Source of the DNA: JASHPR01 sp963795055
Lineage (GTDB): Bacteria; Actinomycetota; Actinomycetes; Streptosporangiales; Streptosporangiaceae
Length of the DNA: 64,000 nucleotides
NCBI GenBank assembly: GCA_963795055.1
Contig: CAWCGJ010000003.1
Location: 1-64,000 of the forward strand
Reading direction: 5' to 3'
Shown one piece after another: positions 40,709 to 49,882 of the stretch. A program made the translations under genes and the position numbers. Under the pieces are notes generated by a model. The model was not told where the DNA came from, did not search any database, and saw only the letters and a list, made by a program, of their open reading frames with translations. How positions within the stretch are numbered: position 1 is the stretch's first letter; each line of letters begins with the position of its first letter.

Positions 40709-42177
40709 ATGAGCGGGACAACGGGATCCGACGCGGGTGCGGCCTCGGTGCTCTCCTTCGAGGAGGAGCCGTCGGTCACCAAGATCGAGCGGCGCGGGAT
40801 CGAGTACATTCCGCCGGACAAGCGGTGGGGCAGGCCCGGCAACCTGTTCTGGATGTGGGCCGGGGCGGTCTGGAACGTCGAGTTCGTGGTCTACGGCGGC
40901 CTGGCCGTCGTGGTCTTCGGCCTGTCGTTCGCCCAGGCGGTAGTGATCATCCTGATCGGCAACCTCTTCTACCTGCTCACCGGCCTGGCCAGCCTGCAGG
41001 GCCCGCAGGCCGGCACGACCACGTTCGCGATCAGCCGGGCCCCGTTCGGGCCCAACGGCAACCGGGTGCCCTCGCTGTTCAACTGGGTGACGCAGGTCGG
41101 GTTCGAGATCGAGGGCATCGCGCTCATCGTGCTGGCCGCGATCGCGCTCACCACCAAGGCGGGCTTCCTGGCCGGGACCCCGGCGAAGATCATCTTCATC
41201 ATCGTCGCGGTATTGATCCAGGCGGTGCTGCCCCTGTTCGGTCACGCCGCGGTCCTGCGGGTGCTCCGGTGGCTCAGCATCCCGTTCGTCATCTTGTTCG
41301 TGGTGATGGCGATCATCACCACGTCCAAGGTGAAGCTGCACGCCGTGCCGCACGGGCCGGCTGGGGATCGCTGTTCGTGTTCCTGGCCCTGGTGATCTCC
41401 GCGGGCGGCCTGGGCTGGACCGAGAACGCCAACGACTACTCGCGTTACCTGCCCGCCGACAGCAACCGGCGCAACATCGTGCTCGCCGTCGCACTGGGCG
41501 GGGCCATCCCCTCCGCGCTGCTGGAGATCCTCGGCGCCGCGGTCGCGACCGGCGTCCCGGGAGCCACCTCGATCACCGGCCTGACCGCGGGCTTCCCCGG
41601 CTGGTTCGTGGTCCCGTACCTGATCTTCGCGATCGTGCAGCTGTTCGCGATCAACACCATCGATCTGTACTCATCCGGCGTCACGCTGCAGAGCCTGATA
41701 CCGGGGCTGCACCGCGTCACCTGCGTCGGCATCGACACCGTCGTCTGCGGCGTGTTCGCCGCCTACGCGATCTTCTCGTCCCGGTTCACCACGCTGCTGG
41801 CCGACTTCCTGCTGTTCATCATCGTCTGGCTGGGTCCCTGGTGCGCGATCTACCTGGTGGACTCGTGGCTGCGGCGGAACCGTTACGACCATGAGGCGCT
41901 GCTGAACGAGCGGGGCGGGCGCTACTTCCGCCACGGCGGGGTGTACTGGCCGGGAATCATCGCACAGGCGGTCGGCATGGTGGCGGCCGCGCTGTGGCTG
42001 AACGCCTACTCGCCGTACGTGTCGCCGCTGTCCAGCCGTGTCGCCGGGTCGGACTTCAGCGTGTTCATGGGGCTGCTCTTCGGCGGCGTCACGTACTGGC
42101 TGCTGGCCCGCAAGGCCGTGCAGGCCGATGGCGAGGCAACGCCCTCGGTCGAGGACGCGCCGTCCGCAGCGGCGTAG
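40709..42177 (+). pseudogene. NCS1-family nucleobase permease (cytosine/purine), one frameshift
   Basis: The NCS1 transporter (nucleobase:cation symport, about 489 aa when corrected, roughly 12 membrane helices) reads KIERRGIEYIPPDKRWGRPGNLFWMWAGAVWNVEF, then TTFAISRAPFGPNGNRVPSLFNWVTQVGFEIEG, and after the break GWTENANDYSRYLPADSNRR and FAINTIDLYSSGVTLQ. A single missing G in a G-run near 41358 (CACGGGCCGG) shifts the frame; without repair the protein stops at 41395, after about helix 6. Both parts are well conserved. It stands beside the purine-catabolism operon, so purine or allantoin uptake is likely. GTG 40706 is an alternative start. Confidence 0.85.
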
Positions 42178-42195
42178 CCGCGGCGGACGGCGCGG

Positions 42196-42834
42196 CTACG
42201 CGGTTCGGGTATCCCAGCGTCCGCTCATTTCCGCCCAGGTGGGAGGCGGTCCGGCCAAGGGGGACGGCTCCGGCGTGCGCAGGCCGTCCAGCAGCAGGAT
42301 CAGGTAACGCTCCCGGAGCTGGGCGGTGCGCCCCGCGTCGCCGCCCCGGACCGAGGCAACCATCTCGAGGATCCAGCCGATGTCATCCACGACCACGTCG
42401 GGGCGGATCGCGCGGGCGGCGCGGACCCGCTCGAAGAGCGCCACGTTGAGGTCCTGGGCCCGGGCGGCGTCGCGGTAGAGCTCCTCGGTGGGGGTGAAGG
42501 TCCCGGCGAGGCTCTGGGTGAGCGAGTGAGTGTCGGCCTGCACCACCCGCCTCATGAAATCGGCGAACGCGGTCCACGGGTCCCGGTCGTCGGCCAGCGC
42601 CGCCTCGGCCTCGGCGAGATAGCGATGCAGCCCGTCGCCGCTCAGCTTCCGCAGCATGTCCTCCTTGCTGGGGTAGCGGCGGTACAGGGCAGCGATCCCG
42701 ACGCCCGCCTGCCTGGCCACCTCGGAGACCGGGGCCGCCGGGTCGGCGACGAACACCGCCCGCGCGGCGTCCAGGATCAGCTGATCGTTCCGGGCCGCCT
42801 CGGCCTGGCGGCCGGGCCCTGGCTGCTGCCTCAT
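42196..42834 (-). CDS. TetR-family repressor divergent from the purine operon
   Basis: This 212-aa protein has the HTH AARNDQLILDAARAVFVADPAAPVSEVARQAGVGIAALYRRYPSKEDMLRKL, the TetR-type LYRRYPSKE signature, and a helical ligand domain ending in EMSGRWDTRTA. It converges on the permease gene (18-bp gap) and is divergent from the OHCU decarboxylase gene with a 73-bp shared promoter region. It is thus a candidate regulator of purine breakdown, though IclR or PucR types are more usual in that role. Confidence 0.82.
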   Translation of the reverse strand: MRQQPGPGRQAEAARNDQLILDAARAVFVADPAAPVSEVARQAGVGIAALYRRYPSKEDMLRKLSGDGLHRYLAEAEAALADDRDPWTAFADFMRRVVQADTHSLTQSLAGTFTPTEELYRDAARAQDLNVALFERVRAARAIRPDVVVDDIGWILEMVASVRGGDAGRTAQLRERYLILLLDGLRTPEPSPLAGPPPTWAEMSGRWDTRTA

Positions 42835-42907
42835 GAACCGACCTTACTGCAGACCGGAGCATTCCGTTCTGTCTCGGCGCGGCCCGGTGGTAACACAATG
42901 GGATGCC

Positions 42908-43408
42908 ATGAGCACCCTGGTCAGCCTCGAGACCTTCAACGCGCTGCCCGCCGACCTGGCCAGGAAGCGCCTCCTGGCCTGCTGCTCTTCCGAGCGATGG
43001 GCCGAGGACCTCATGTCCGGCCGCCCCTACGCGTCGGTCGGCCAGGCCCTGGCCCGCTCCGATGAGTCCGTGGCCGGCCTGGACCAGGGCGGCCTGGAGC
43101 AGGCGCTGGCCGGCCACCCGAGGATCGGGTCCGGCTCCGCGGCCGGCTGGTCACGCCGGGAACAGGCCGGGGTCCAGGGCGCGGACCGGGCCACGACGGC
43201 GGCCCTGGCCGAAGGCAACGAGGCCTATGAACGGCGGTTCGGCCACATCTACCTGGTCTGCGCGACCGGCCGCAGCGCCGGGGAACTGCTGGCCCTGCTC
43301 CGGGAGCGGCTGGGCCACGATCCCGGCACCGAGTGGGGCATAGTGCGTCGCGAGCTGGGGAAGATCAACCGGATCAGGCTGCGGCAACTGCTGGAGGGCA
43401 CGGCATGA
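42908..43408 (+). CDS. uraD: 2-oxo-4-hydroxy-4-carboxy-5-ureidoimidazoline decarboxylase
   Basis: This 166-aa enzyme decarboxylates OHCU to (S)-allantoin, the last step from urate. Seen are LETFNALPADLARKRLLACCSSERW, GHPRIGSGSA with the catalytic His, and NEAYERRFGHIYLVCATGRSAGELLALLRERLG, the family signature. The start is the ATG at 42908; the frame is open for 25 codons upstream without similarity. It heads the urate operon and overlaps the next gene by ATGA. Confidence 0.92.
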   Translation: MSTLVSLETFNALPADLARKRLLACCSSERWAEDLMSGRPYASVGQALARSDESVAGLDQGGLEQALAGHPRIGSGSAAGWSRREQAGVQGADRATTAALAEGNEAYERRFGHIYLVCATGRSAGELLALLRERLGHDPGTEWGIVRRELGKINRIRLRQLLEGTA

Positions 43409-43761
43409 GCGCGGGCAGCGCGGTCACCACCCACGTGCTCGACACCGCGCGCGGAACGCCAGCGGCCGACGTCCCGGTCCGGTTGGAACGGGTGTCGGAC
43501 GCCGGCCCGGAGGAGCTCGGCCGCGCCAGCACCGACCCGGACGGGCGCGTCCGTGCCATCGGGCCGCCGCGGCTGGAGCCGGGAACCTACCGGCTGGTCT
43601 TCGGCACCGCCGACTACTTCGCCCGCCTGAACCAGGCCGAGCCGCGGGATTCGTTCTTTCCCGAGGTCACCGTCACCTTCACCGCCGACGGCGAGGCATC
43701 GCACTACCATGTCCCGCTGCTGCTGAGCCCGTTCGGCTACACCACCTACCGCGGGAGCTGA
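43405..43761 (+). CDS. uraH: 5-hydroxyisourate hydrolase (transthyretin-like)
   Basis: This 118-aa transthyretin-related protein hydrolyses 5-hydroxyisourate to OHCU. It shows TTHVLDTARGTPAADVPVRLER at the start (His of the active site), GRVRAIGPPRLEPGTYRLVF, PEVTVTF and the diagnostic C-terminal YRGS. The start overlaps uraD and the stop is 4 bp before uricase. Confidence 0.93.
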   Translation: MSAGSAVTTHVLDTARGTPAADVPVRLERVSDAGPEELGRASTDPDGRVRAIGPPRLEPGTYRLVFGTADYFARLNQAEPRDSFFPEVTVTFTADGEASHYHVPLLLSPFGYTTYRGS

Positions 43762-43765
43762 CGTC

Positions 43766-44702
43766 ATGGGGATCATGCTCGGCCCGAATCAGTACGGCAA
43801 GGCGGAGACCCGGGTGGTGCGCGTCTACCGGGACGGCGGGCAGCACGAGATCCGCGACCTGAACGTCTCCACGCTGCTGCGCGGCGACTTCGCCGACGCC
43901 CACACCCGCGGCGACCAGGCCCGTGTGCTGCCCACCGACAGCCAGAAGAACACCTGCTTCGCCTTTGCCAAGGAGAAGGGGATAGGCGAGATCGAGGACT
44001 ACGCGCTGGACCTGGCCCGCCACTTCGTCGGCGACATCGAGCCGGTCAGCGCGGCCCGGGTCGAGGTGGAGGAGTACCGCTGGGAGCGGGTGAGCGTGGC
44101 CGGCCAGCCGCACCCGCACACCTTCGCCCGGGCCGCTCAGGACGTGCGGACCACCGCGGTCACGGTCTCGCGCGGACGGGTAGCGGGGCAGCAGGCCTGG
44201 ATCGTCTCCGGCCTGAAGGACCTCGTGCTGCTGAAGTCGACCGGCTCGGAGTTCGCCGGCTTCCTGCGGGACCGCTACACCACGCTGGCCGAGACGCACG
44301 ACCGGATCCTGGCCACCTCGCTGAACGCGAGCTGGCGTTATGACCTCCGCCCGCGGCACGGACCAACCCAGGCCGCAGCCGAAAAGCTGGGACGAGGCTC
44401 ACGCGCAGATCCGGCAGATCCTGATCGAACGGTTCGCCGTGCTGCACAGCCTGGCCCTGCAGCAGACCCTGTGGACGATGGGCCAGGCGGTCCTGCAGGC
44501 CCGCGACGACATCGCGGAGATCAGGCTGTCCGCGCCCAACCGCCACCATTTCCTGGCCGACCTGGCGCCGTTCGGCCTGGACAACCCGGGCGAGGTGTTC
44601 CACGCCGCCGACCGCCCGTACGGCCTCATCCAGTGCGCCGTGCAGCGCGACGACGCGCCCGATCCCGGCCCGGCGTGGGATTCCGCCGCCTCCTTCACTT
44701 GA
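43766..44702 (+). pseudogene. uox: Urate oxidase (uricase) with a 1-base insertion
   Basis: Uricase oxidises urate to 5-hydroxyisourate without a cofactor. The first T-fold half is intact: LGPNQYGKAETRVVRV (catalytic Lys), PTDSQKNTCFAFAK (catalytic Thr), FVGDIEPVSAARVEVEEYRWER and LLKSTGSEFAGFLRDRYTTLAET. An extra C in GACCTCC near 44345 moves the second half (ALQQTLWTMGQAVLQARDDIAEIRLSAPNRHHFL, GLDNPGEVFHAADRPYGLIQC) into another frame. Removing one base gives a normal 311-aa enzyme. An ATG at 44340 could start the second half alone, but the first half does not stop there. Confidence 0.88.
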
Positions 44703-44821
44703 TCACGTACCGCGGGCGATTCTCAGTCGTATTCACCGAAAGGCGTCCGTTCTAAATGATCACGGAGGTGGGCGAGTCTAGGTGACCATGGTGGGCAGGC
44801 GAGGAAGGCGAGGAGCAGCGG

Positions 44822-45712
44822 GTGGATTTCCTGCAGCCGACGAGCTGGGATGACGCGCTCGCCGCCAAGGCGGCGCGCCCGGAGGCGCTGCCGATCGCCG
44901 GCGGCACCGATGTCATGGTGGAGCTGAACTTCGACGCCCGCCGCCCCGCCGCCCTGCTCGACCTGACCGGGGTTCGGCAGCTCACCGGGTGGGTGATCGA
45001 GGACGGCCTGATCAGGCTCGGCGCCGGCGTCAGCTACACCAGGCTCATCGATGAGCTCGGCGGGCTGCTGCCCGGCCTGGCCATGGCGGCCCGGACGGTG
45101 GGCTCGCCGCAGATCCGCAACCGCGGCACGGTCGGCGGCAACCTCGGCGCGGCGTCGCCCGCCGGGGACTGCCATCCGCCGCTGCTGGCGAGCGGGGCCA
45201 CGATCGAGGTGGCCTCGGTGCGCGGCAGCCGTACGGTACCGGCCGCCGGGTTCTTCACCGGCGTCAAGCAGAACGTGCTGGCCCCGGACGAGCTGATCGC
45301 GGCCGTCCTGATCCCGCCCACGACCGGCCCGCAGCAGTTCAGCAAGATCGGTACCCGTAACGCGATGGTGATCGCCGTGGCCTCGTTCTGCGTCAGCCTC
45401 GACCCGCGGGAAAAGACGGTAGGCACCGGCATCGGCTCGGCGGCGCCCACGCCGAGGAGGGCCACCGACGCCGAGCGTTTCCTGGCCGGGGTCCTGGACA
45501 AGGCCGGCCTGTGGGAGTCCCGCGCCGGCCTGGGCGACAGCATCGTCCGTGAGTTCGGCGAGCGGGTGAAGGCCGCCGCCGACCCGGTCGATGACGTCCG
45601 GGGGACCGCCGCTTACCGGCGCCACGGGCTCGCGGTCATGGCCAGGCGTACCCTGACCTGGGCCTGGAACTCCTACCAGCGCGAGGGGGCCGGACCCTCC
45701 GGCGGAGGCTGA
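44822..45712 (+). CDS. Xanthine dehydrogenase FAD-binding subunit
   Basis: This 296-aa subunit holds the FAD that passes electrons from the Fe-S subunit to NAD. Motifs are MDFLQPTSWDDALAAKAARPEALPIAGGTDVMVELN, QIRNRGTVGGNLGAASPAGDCHPPLLA (flavin pyrophosphate binding) and FSKIGTRNAMVIAVASFCVSLD. The GTG at 44822 has GAGGAGCAGCGG before it. The 119-bp gap after uricase is the widest within the operon. The following Fe-S, deaminase and molybdenum subunits are nearly contiguous. Confidence 0.9.
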   Translation: MDFLQPTSWDDALAAKAARPEALPIAGGTDVMVELNFDARRPAALLDLTGVRQLTGWVIEDGLIRLGAGVSYTRLIDELGGLLPGLAMAARTVGSPQIRNRGTVGGNLGAASPAGDCHPPLLASGATIEVASVRGSRTVPAAGFFTGVKQNVLAPDELIAAVLIPPTTGPQQFSKIGTRNAMVIAVASFCVSLDPREKTVGTGIGSAAPTPRRATDAERFLAGVLDKAGLWESRAGLGDSIVREFGERVKAAADPVDDVRGTAAYRRHGLAVMARRTLTWAWNSYQREGAGPSGGG

Positions 45713-45716
45713 GCGG

Positions 45717-46193
45717 ATGCGGATCACGGCGACGGTCAACGGCGAGACGCGGCAGGCGGACGACGTCTGGGAGGGCGAGAGCCTGCTCTACGTGCTCCGC
45801 GAGCGGATGGGGCTCCCCGGCTCCAAGAACGCCTGCGAGCAGGGCGAATGCGGTTCCTGCACGGTGTACCTGGACGACACGGTGGTCTGCGCGTGCCTGG
45901 TCGCGGCCGGCCAGGCCCAGGGCCGCCGCATCGTCACGGTCGAGGGCCTGGCCCGCGGCGGCTCGCTGCACCCGGTGCAGCAGGCGTTCGTCGACGCGGG
46001 CGCGGTGCAGTGCGGGTTCTGCACGCCCGGCCTGGTGATCGCCGCCCACGACCTGCTGCGCCGGAGCGGGCGGCCGTCGGACGCCGAGATCCGCGAGGCG
46101 CTCGCGGGCAACCTGTGCCGGTGCACGGGCTACGAGAAGATCCTGGACGCGGTGCGGCTGGCCGCGGTCCGGTGGCAGGATCGTGCCTCGTGA
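45717..46193 (+). CDS. Xanthine dehydrogenase 2Fe-2S subunit
   Basis: This 158-aa subunit has a plant-type [2Fe-2S] domain (CEQGECGSCTVYLDDTVVCACL) and a second four-helix [2Fe-2S] domain (CGFCTPGLVIAA and CRCTGYEKILDAV), all eight cluster cysteines present. It links the molybdenum and FAD subunits. It starts 4 bp after the FAD subunit gene and overlaps the deaminase gene by GTGA. Confidence 0.93.
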   Translation: MRITATVNGETRQADDVWEGESLLYVLRERMGLPGSKNACEQGECGSCTVYLDDTVVCACLVAAGQAQGRRIVTVEGLARGGSLHPVQQAFVDAGAVQCGFCTPGLVIAAHDLLRRSGRPSDAEIREALAGNLCRCTGYEKILDAVRLAAVRWQDRAS

Positions 46194-47545
46194 CCAGCCT
46201 GGTCCTGACCGGCGCTCACGTCCTGACGCTGAACCCGCGGCGGGATGAGTACCCGTACGGCTACGTCGGGGTCGACGGCACCCGGATCACCGAGGTCGCG
46301 CCGGGCCCGGTGCCGGACCACCTCTTCGGCGCCCGCCGGATCGACGCCAGCGGGTGCCTGGTCACGCCTGGCCTGGTCAACACCCACCACCACCTGTACC
46401 AGTGGGCGACCAGGGGATGGGCGTTCGACGCCACGCTGTTCGACTGGCTGACCGAGCTGTACCCGGTCTGGGCCCGGATCGACGAGCCGATCGTGCGGGC
46501 GGCCGCGGCCGCCGCCCTGACCTGGCTGGCCCGCAGCGGCTGCACGACCAGCACGGATCACCACTACGTCTTCCCCCGCGGCGGCGGCGACGTGCTCGGC
46601 GCCACGATCGAGTCCGCGGCCGAGGTGGGCCTGCGGTTCCACCCCACCCGCGGCTCCATGGACCTGGGCGAGAGCTCTGGCGGGCTGCCGCCCGACCACA
46701 TCGTGGAGGACATCGACACGATCATCGAGGCCACGCAGGCGGCGATCGAGCGGTTCCACGACCCGTCGCCCGGCTCGATGCTGCGGATCGGCGTCGCCCC
46801 GTGCTCTCCGTTTTCCGTCACCCGCGAGCTGCTCACCGAGTCCGCCGCGCTGGCCCGGAGCACGGGGGTCAGGCTGCACACGCACCTGGCCGAGACCGAC
46901 GACGAGGACGAGTACTGCGCGGAGCACTTCGGCGGCACGCCGGCCGAGTACCTGGACTCACTCGGCTGGCTCGCCGGCGACGTCTGGCTCGCGCACGGCG
47001 TGCACCTCGACGACGCGGCGATCGCCCGGCTCGCGGCCAGCGCCACCGGCGTGGCCCACTGCCCGTACTCGAACGCCAGGCTCGGCGCGGGCATCTGCCG
47101 GACCCGCGCGCTGCTCGACGCCGGCGTGCCGGTCGGGCTGGGCGTGGACGGCGCGGCCTCCAACGAGGCCAGCTCGCTGCTGGCCGAGGTCACCGCGGCC
47201 ACCCAGTTCGCCCGGGGGGTCGGCGGCCCGCACGCGATGACCCTGCGCGAGGCCGTGGAACTGGGCACACTCGGCGGGGCGCGGCTGCTGGGCCGGGAGG
47301 CCGAGATCGGCTCGCTGGAACCCGGCAAGCTCGCGGACGTGGCGTTGTGGCGGCTGGACGGCGTGCCGCACGCGGGCATCGCCGACCCGGTGGCGGCGCT
47401 GGTCCTGGGCCCGCAGCCGCCGCTGGAGCTGCTGCTGGTGAACGGCCGGGTGATCGTCGAGCGCGACCGCGTGGTCACCGTCGACGAGCAGCAGGTGGCC
47501 GACGCGGCCCGCCAGGCCAGCCTGGCCCTCGCCGGCCGGGGCTGA
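46190..47545 (+). CDS. 8-oxoguanine/guanine deaminase (amidohydrolase)
   Basis: This 451-aa amidohydrolase has the metal motif VNTHHHLYQWATRGWAFD, TTSTDHHYVFPRG, LHTHLAETDDEDEYC, WLAHGVHLDDAAIARLA and GLGVDGAASNEASSLLAEV (metal Asp). The combination of LYQ-x-x-T-R and HLAET resembles the 8-oxoguanine deaminase group. It probably turns guanine or 8-oxoguanine into xanthine or urate for the neighbouring enzymes. It is embedded between the Fe-S and Mo subunits of xanthine dehydrogenase. The GTG at 46190 overlaps the stop of the Fe-S gene. Confidence 0.85.
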   Translation: MTSLVLTGAHVLTLNPRRDEYPYGYVGVDGTRITEVAPGPVPDHLFGARRIDASGCLVTPGLVNTHHHLYQWATRGWAFDATLFDWLTELYPVWARIDEPIVRAAAAAALTWLARSGCTTSTDHHYVFPRGGGDVLGATIESAAEVGLRFHPTRGSMDLGESSGGLPPDHIVEDIDTIIEATQAAIERFHDPSPGSMLRIGVAPCSPFSVTRELLTESAALARSTGVRLHTHLAETDDEDEYCAEHFGGTPAEYLDSLGWLAGDVWLAHGVHLDDAAIARLAASATGVAHCPYSNARLGAGICRTRALLDAGVPVGLGVDGAASNEASSLLAEVTAATQFARGVGGPHAMTLREAVELGTLGGARLLGREAEIGSLEPGKLADVALWRLDGVPHAGIADPVAALVLGPQPPLELLLVNGRVIVERDRVVTVDEQQVADAARQASLALAGRG

Positions 47546-47557
47546 CAGGCTGGGGGC

Positions 47558-49882
47558 ATGACGATCACCCCGCCCACCCAGGCTCCGGCCGGCGTCAGCC
47601 AGGCCGAGGCCGGCGGCGTCGGGACGTCCGCGCCGCGCCCGGACGCGACGCCGAAGGTGACGGGGCAGTTCGCCTACGGCAGCGATCTGTGGATGGACGA
47701 CATGATCTGGGGGGTGACGCTGCGCAGCCCGCACCCGTACGCGAGGATCCGCTCGATCGCGATCGGCGAGGCGCTGGCCACCGGCGGGGTCTACGCCGTG
47801 CTGACCCACGCCGACGTCCCCGGCCAGAACGTCTGCGGCCTGGAACTCGCCGACCAGCCGGTCCTGGCCGAGGGCGTGGTCCGGTACCAGGGCGAGCCGG
47901 TGGCCCTGGTCGCCGCGGACCACCCGGAGATCGCGCGGCAGGCGGCCAAGAAGATCGCGGTGGACTACGAGGTCCTGCGCCCGGTCACCGACGCGCGGCA
48001 GGCCCTCGACCCGGCCGCCCCGCGGCTGCACCCGCAGGGCAACCTGGTCCGCCATCTCAAGATCCGCAAGGGTGACCCGGAGCCAGCGGCCGACGTCGTG
48101 GTGACCGGGACCTACCAGGTCGGGATGCAGGACCAGGCGTTCCTCGGCCCGGAGGCCGGGCTCGCGGTGCCAGACGGGCAGGGCGGCGTCGACCTGTATG
48201 TGGCCACCCAGTGGCTGCACGTCGACCAGAAGCAGATCTGCGCCGCGCTCGGCCTGCCGCCCGAGCAGGTCAGGCTGGTGCTGGCCGGGGTCGGCGGCGC
48301 GTTCGGCGGCCGCGAGGACCTGTCCATGCACGTGCACGCCTGCCTGCTGGCGCTGCACGCCGGCAAGCCGGTCAAGATGTCCTACAACCGCCAGGAGTCG
48401 TTCTTCGGGCACGTGCACCGGCATCCGGCCCGGATGCGCTTCGAGCACGGCGCGGCCCGGGACGGCACCCTGGTCTACGTCAAGGCGGAGATCTACCTCG
48501 ACGGCGGGGCCTATACCTCCAGCACGCCGGCCGTGGTCGGCAACGCCGGGACCATGGGCATCGGGCCGTACGTGGTGCCGAACGTGCACGTCGACTGCTA
48601 CGGCCTGTACACCAATAACCCGCCGTGCGGCGCGATGCGCGGCTTCGGCTCGGTGCAGGCCGCGTTCGGCTACGAGGCGCAGATGGACAAGCTCGCGGCG
48701 GCGCTGCGCCTGGACCCGGTCGAGCTGCGCTGCCGCAACGCGATCGGCATGGGCGACGAGGCGCCGACCGGGCAGATCGTGGACAGCCCGGCGCCCGTGG
48801 CCGAGCTGCTGCGCCGCCTGCGGGCGATGCCCCTACCCGAGACCACCGGGGACCATAACGGGAACGCCCCCGCCCACCCCGACCCGCGCGGCCTGCCGGG
48901 CGGGGTGGCCAACACCACCCACGGCGAGGGTGTGGTGCGCGGCGTCGGCTACGCCGTCGGCTACAAGAACGTCGGCTTCTCCGAGGGCTACGACGACTAC
49001 TCGACCGCGCGGGTCAGGCTCGAGGTCACCGCCGGGGAGCCGGTGGCGACCGTGCACACCGCCGCCGCCGAGGTCGGCCAGGGCCTGGTCGCCGTCGAGC
49101 AGCAGATCTGCCGCACCGAGCTGGGCGTGGACCAGGTGCTGGTCAGCCCGGCGGACACCGCGGTCGGCTCCGGCGGCTCGACGTCGGCGTCCCGGCAGAC
49201 CTACGTGACCGGGGGCGCGGTCAAGGCCGCCTGCGAGCGGATCAGGGAGCAGGTCCTTGGCCTGGCCCAGCGCCGGCTCGGCCGCACCGTCCCCGGCCTG
49301 CGGCTGGCCGGCGGCTGCGTGGTGGCCGGCGCCGAGCAGATCCCGATGGCCGAGATCATCGGCGACCGCGTCCTGGAGGAGACGGTCGAGTGGCGGCACC
49401 GGCCGACCCACCCCATCGATCCCGAGACCGGCCAGGGCTTCGCGCACGTCCAGTACGCCTACGCCGCGCACCGCGCGGTCGTGGACGTCGACACCGACCT
49501 CGGCCTGGTCAAGGTGATCGAGCTGGCCTGCACCCAGGACGTGGGCAAGGCCGTGAACCCGCAGGCGGTGGAGGGGCAGATCCACGGCGGTAGCGCCCAG
49601 GGCCTGGGCCTGGCCATCATGGAGGAGATCCAGGTACGCGACGGGCGGATCGCCAACCCCTCGTTCACCGACTACCTCATCCCCACGATCCTGGACATGC
49701 CGCCGATGCGGGTCGAGGTGCTCGAGTACCCCGACCCGAACGCCCCCTACGGCCTGCGCGGCGTCGGCGAGCCGCCCACGATCTCCTCCGGGCCGGCGGT
49801 CGCGGCGGCGATCCGCGCGGCCACCGGACTCGACCTCTCCCTGATCCCGATCAAGCCAGAGCACATAACGGATACGCCGTGA
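47558..49882 (+). CDS. Xanthine dehydrogenase molybdenum-binding subunit
   Basis: This 774-aa catalytic subunit binds the molybdopterin cofactor. Signatures are TPKVTGQFAYGSDLWMDDMIWG, GVGGAFGGREDLSMHVHACLLA, PPCGAMRGFGSVQAAFGYE (Mo-coordination loop), AAEVGQGLVAVEQQI, CTQDVGKAVNPQAVEGQIHGG and RGVGEPPTISSGPAVAAAI with the catalytic Glu. The order of subunits (FAD, 2Fe-2S, Mo) with a deaminase inserted is typical for purine hydroxylases of actinobacteria. Its stop overlaps the next gene. Confidence 0.92.
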   Translation: MTITPPTQAPAGVSQAEAGGVGTSAPRPDATPKVTGQFAYGSDLWMDDMIWGVTLRSPHPYARIRSIAIGEALATGGVYAVLTHADVPGQNVCGLELADQPVLAEGVVRYQGEPVALVAADHPEIARQAAKKIAVDYEVLRPVTDARQALDPAAPRLHPQGNLVRHLKIRKGDPEPAADVVVTGTYQVGMQDQAFLGPEAGLAVPDGQGGVDLYVATQWLHVDQKQICAALGLPPEQVRLVLAGVGGAFGGREDLSMHVHACLLALHAGKPVKMSYNRQESFFGHVHRHPARMRFEHGAARDGTLVYVKAEIYLDGGAYTSSTPAVVGNAGTMGIGPYVVPNVHVDCYGLYTNNPPCGAMRGFGSVQAAFGYEAQMDKLAAALRLDPVELRCRNAIGMGDEAPTGQIVDSPAPVAELLRRLRAMPLPETTGDHNGNAPAHPDPRGLPGGVANTTHGEGVVRGVGYAVGYKNVGFSEGYDDYSTARVRLEVTAGEPVATVHTAAAEVGQGLVAVEQQICRTELGVDQVLVSPADTAVGSGGSTSASRQTYVTGGAVKAACERIREQVLGLAQRRLGRTVPGLRLAGGCVVAGAEQIPMAEIIGDRVLEETVEWRHRPTHPIDPETGQGFAHVQYAYAAHRAVVDVDTDLGLVKVIELACTQDVGKAVNPQAVEGQIHGGSAQGLGLAIMEEIQVRDGRIANPSFTDYLIPTILDMPPMRVEVLEYPDPNAPYGLRGVGEPPTISSGPAVAAAIRAATGLDLSLIPIKPEHITDTP

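Noticed and set aside
42857..42868. CGGA-GCAT-TCCG as a TetR operator in the uraD promoter region
   Set aside because: The 4-bp arms are too short to separate from chance in high-GC sequence, and no second copy was seen.
44340..44702. Separate short gene starting at ATG 44340
   Set aside because: Its product is plainly the second half of uricase, in order and without a gap after a frameshift; the upstream frame does not end there.
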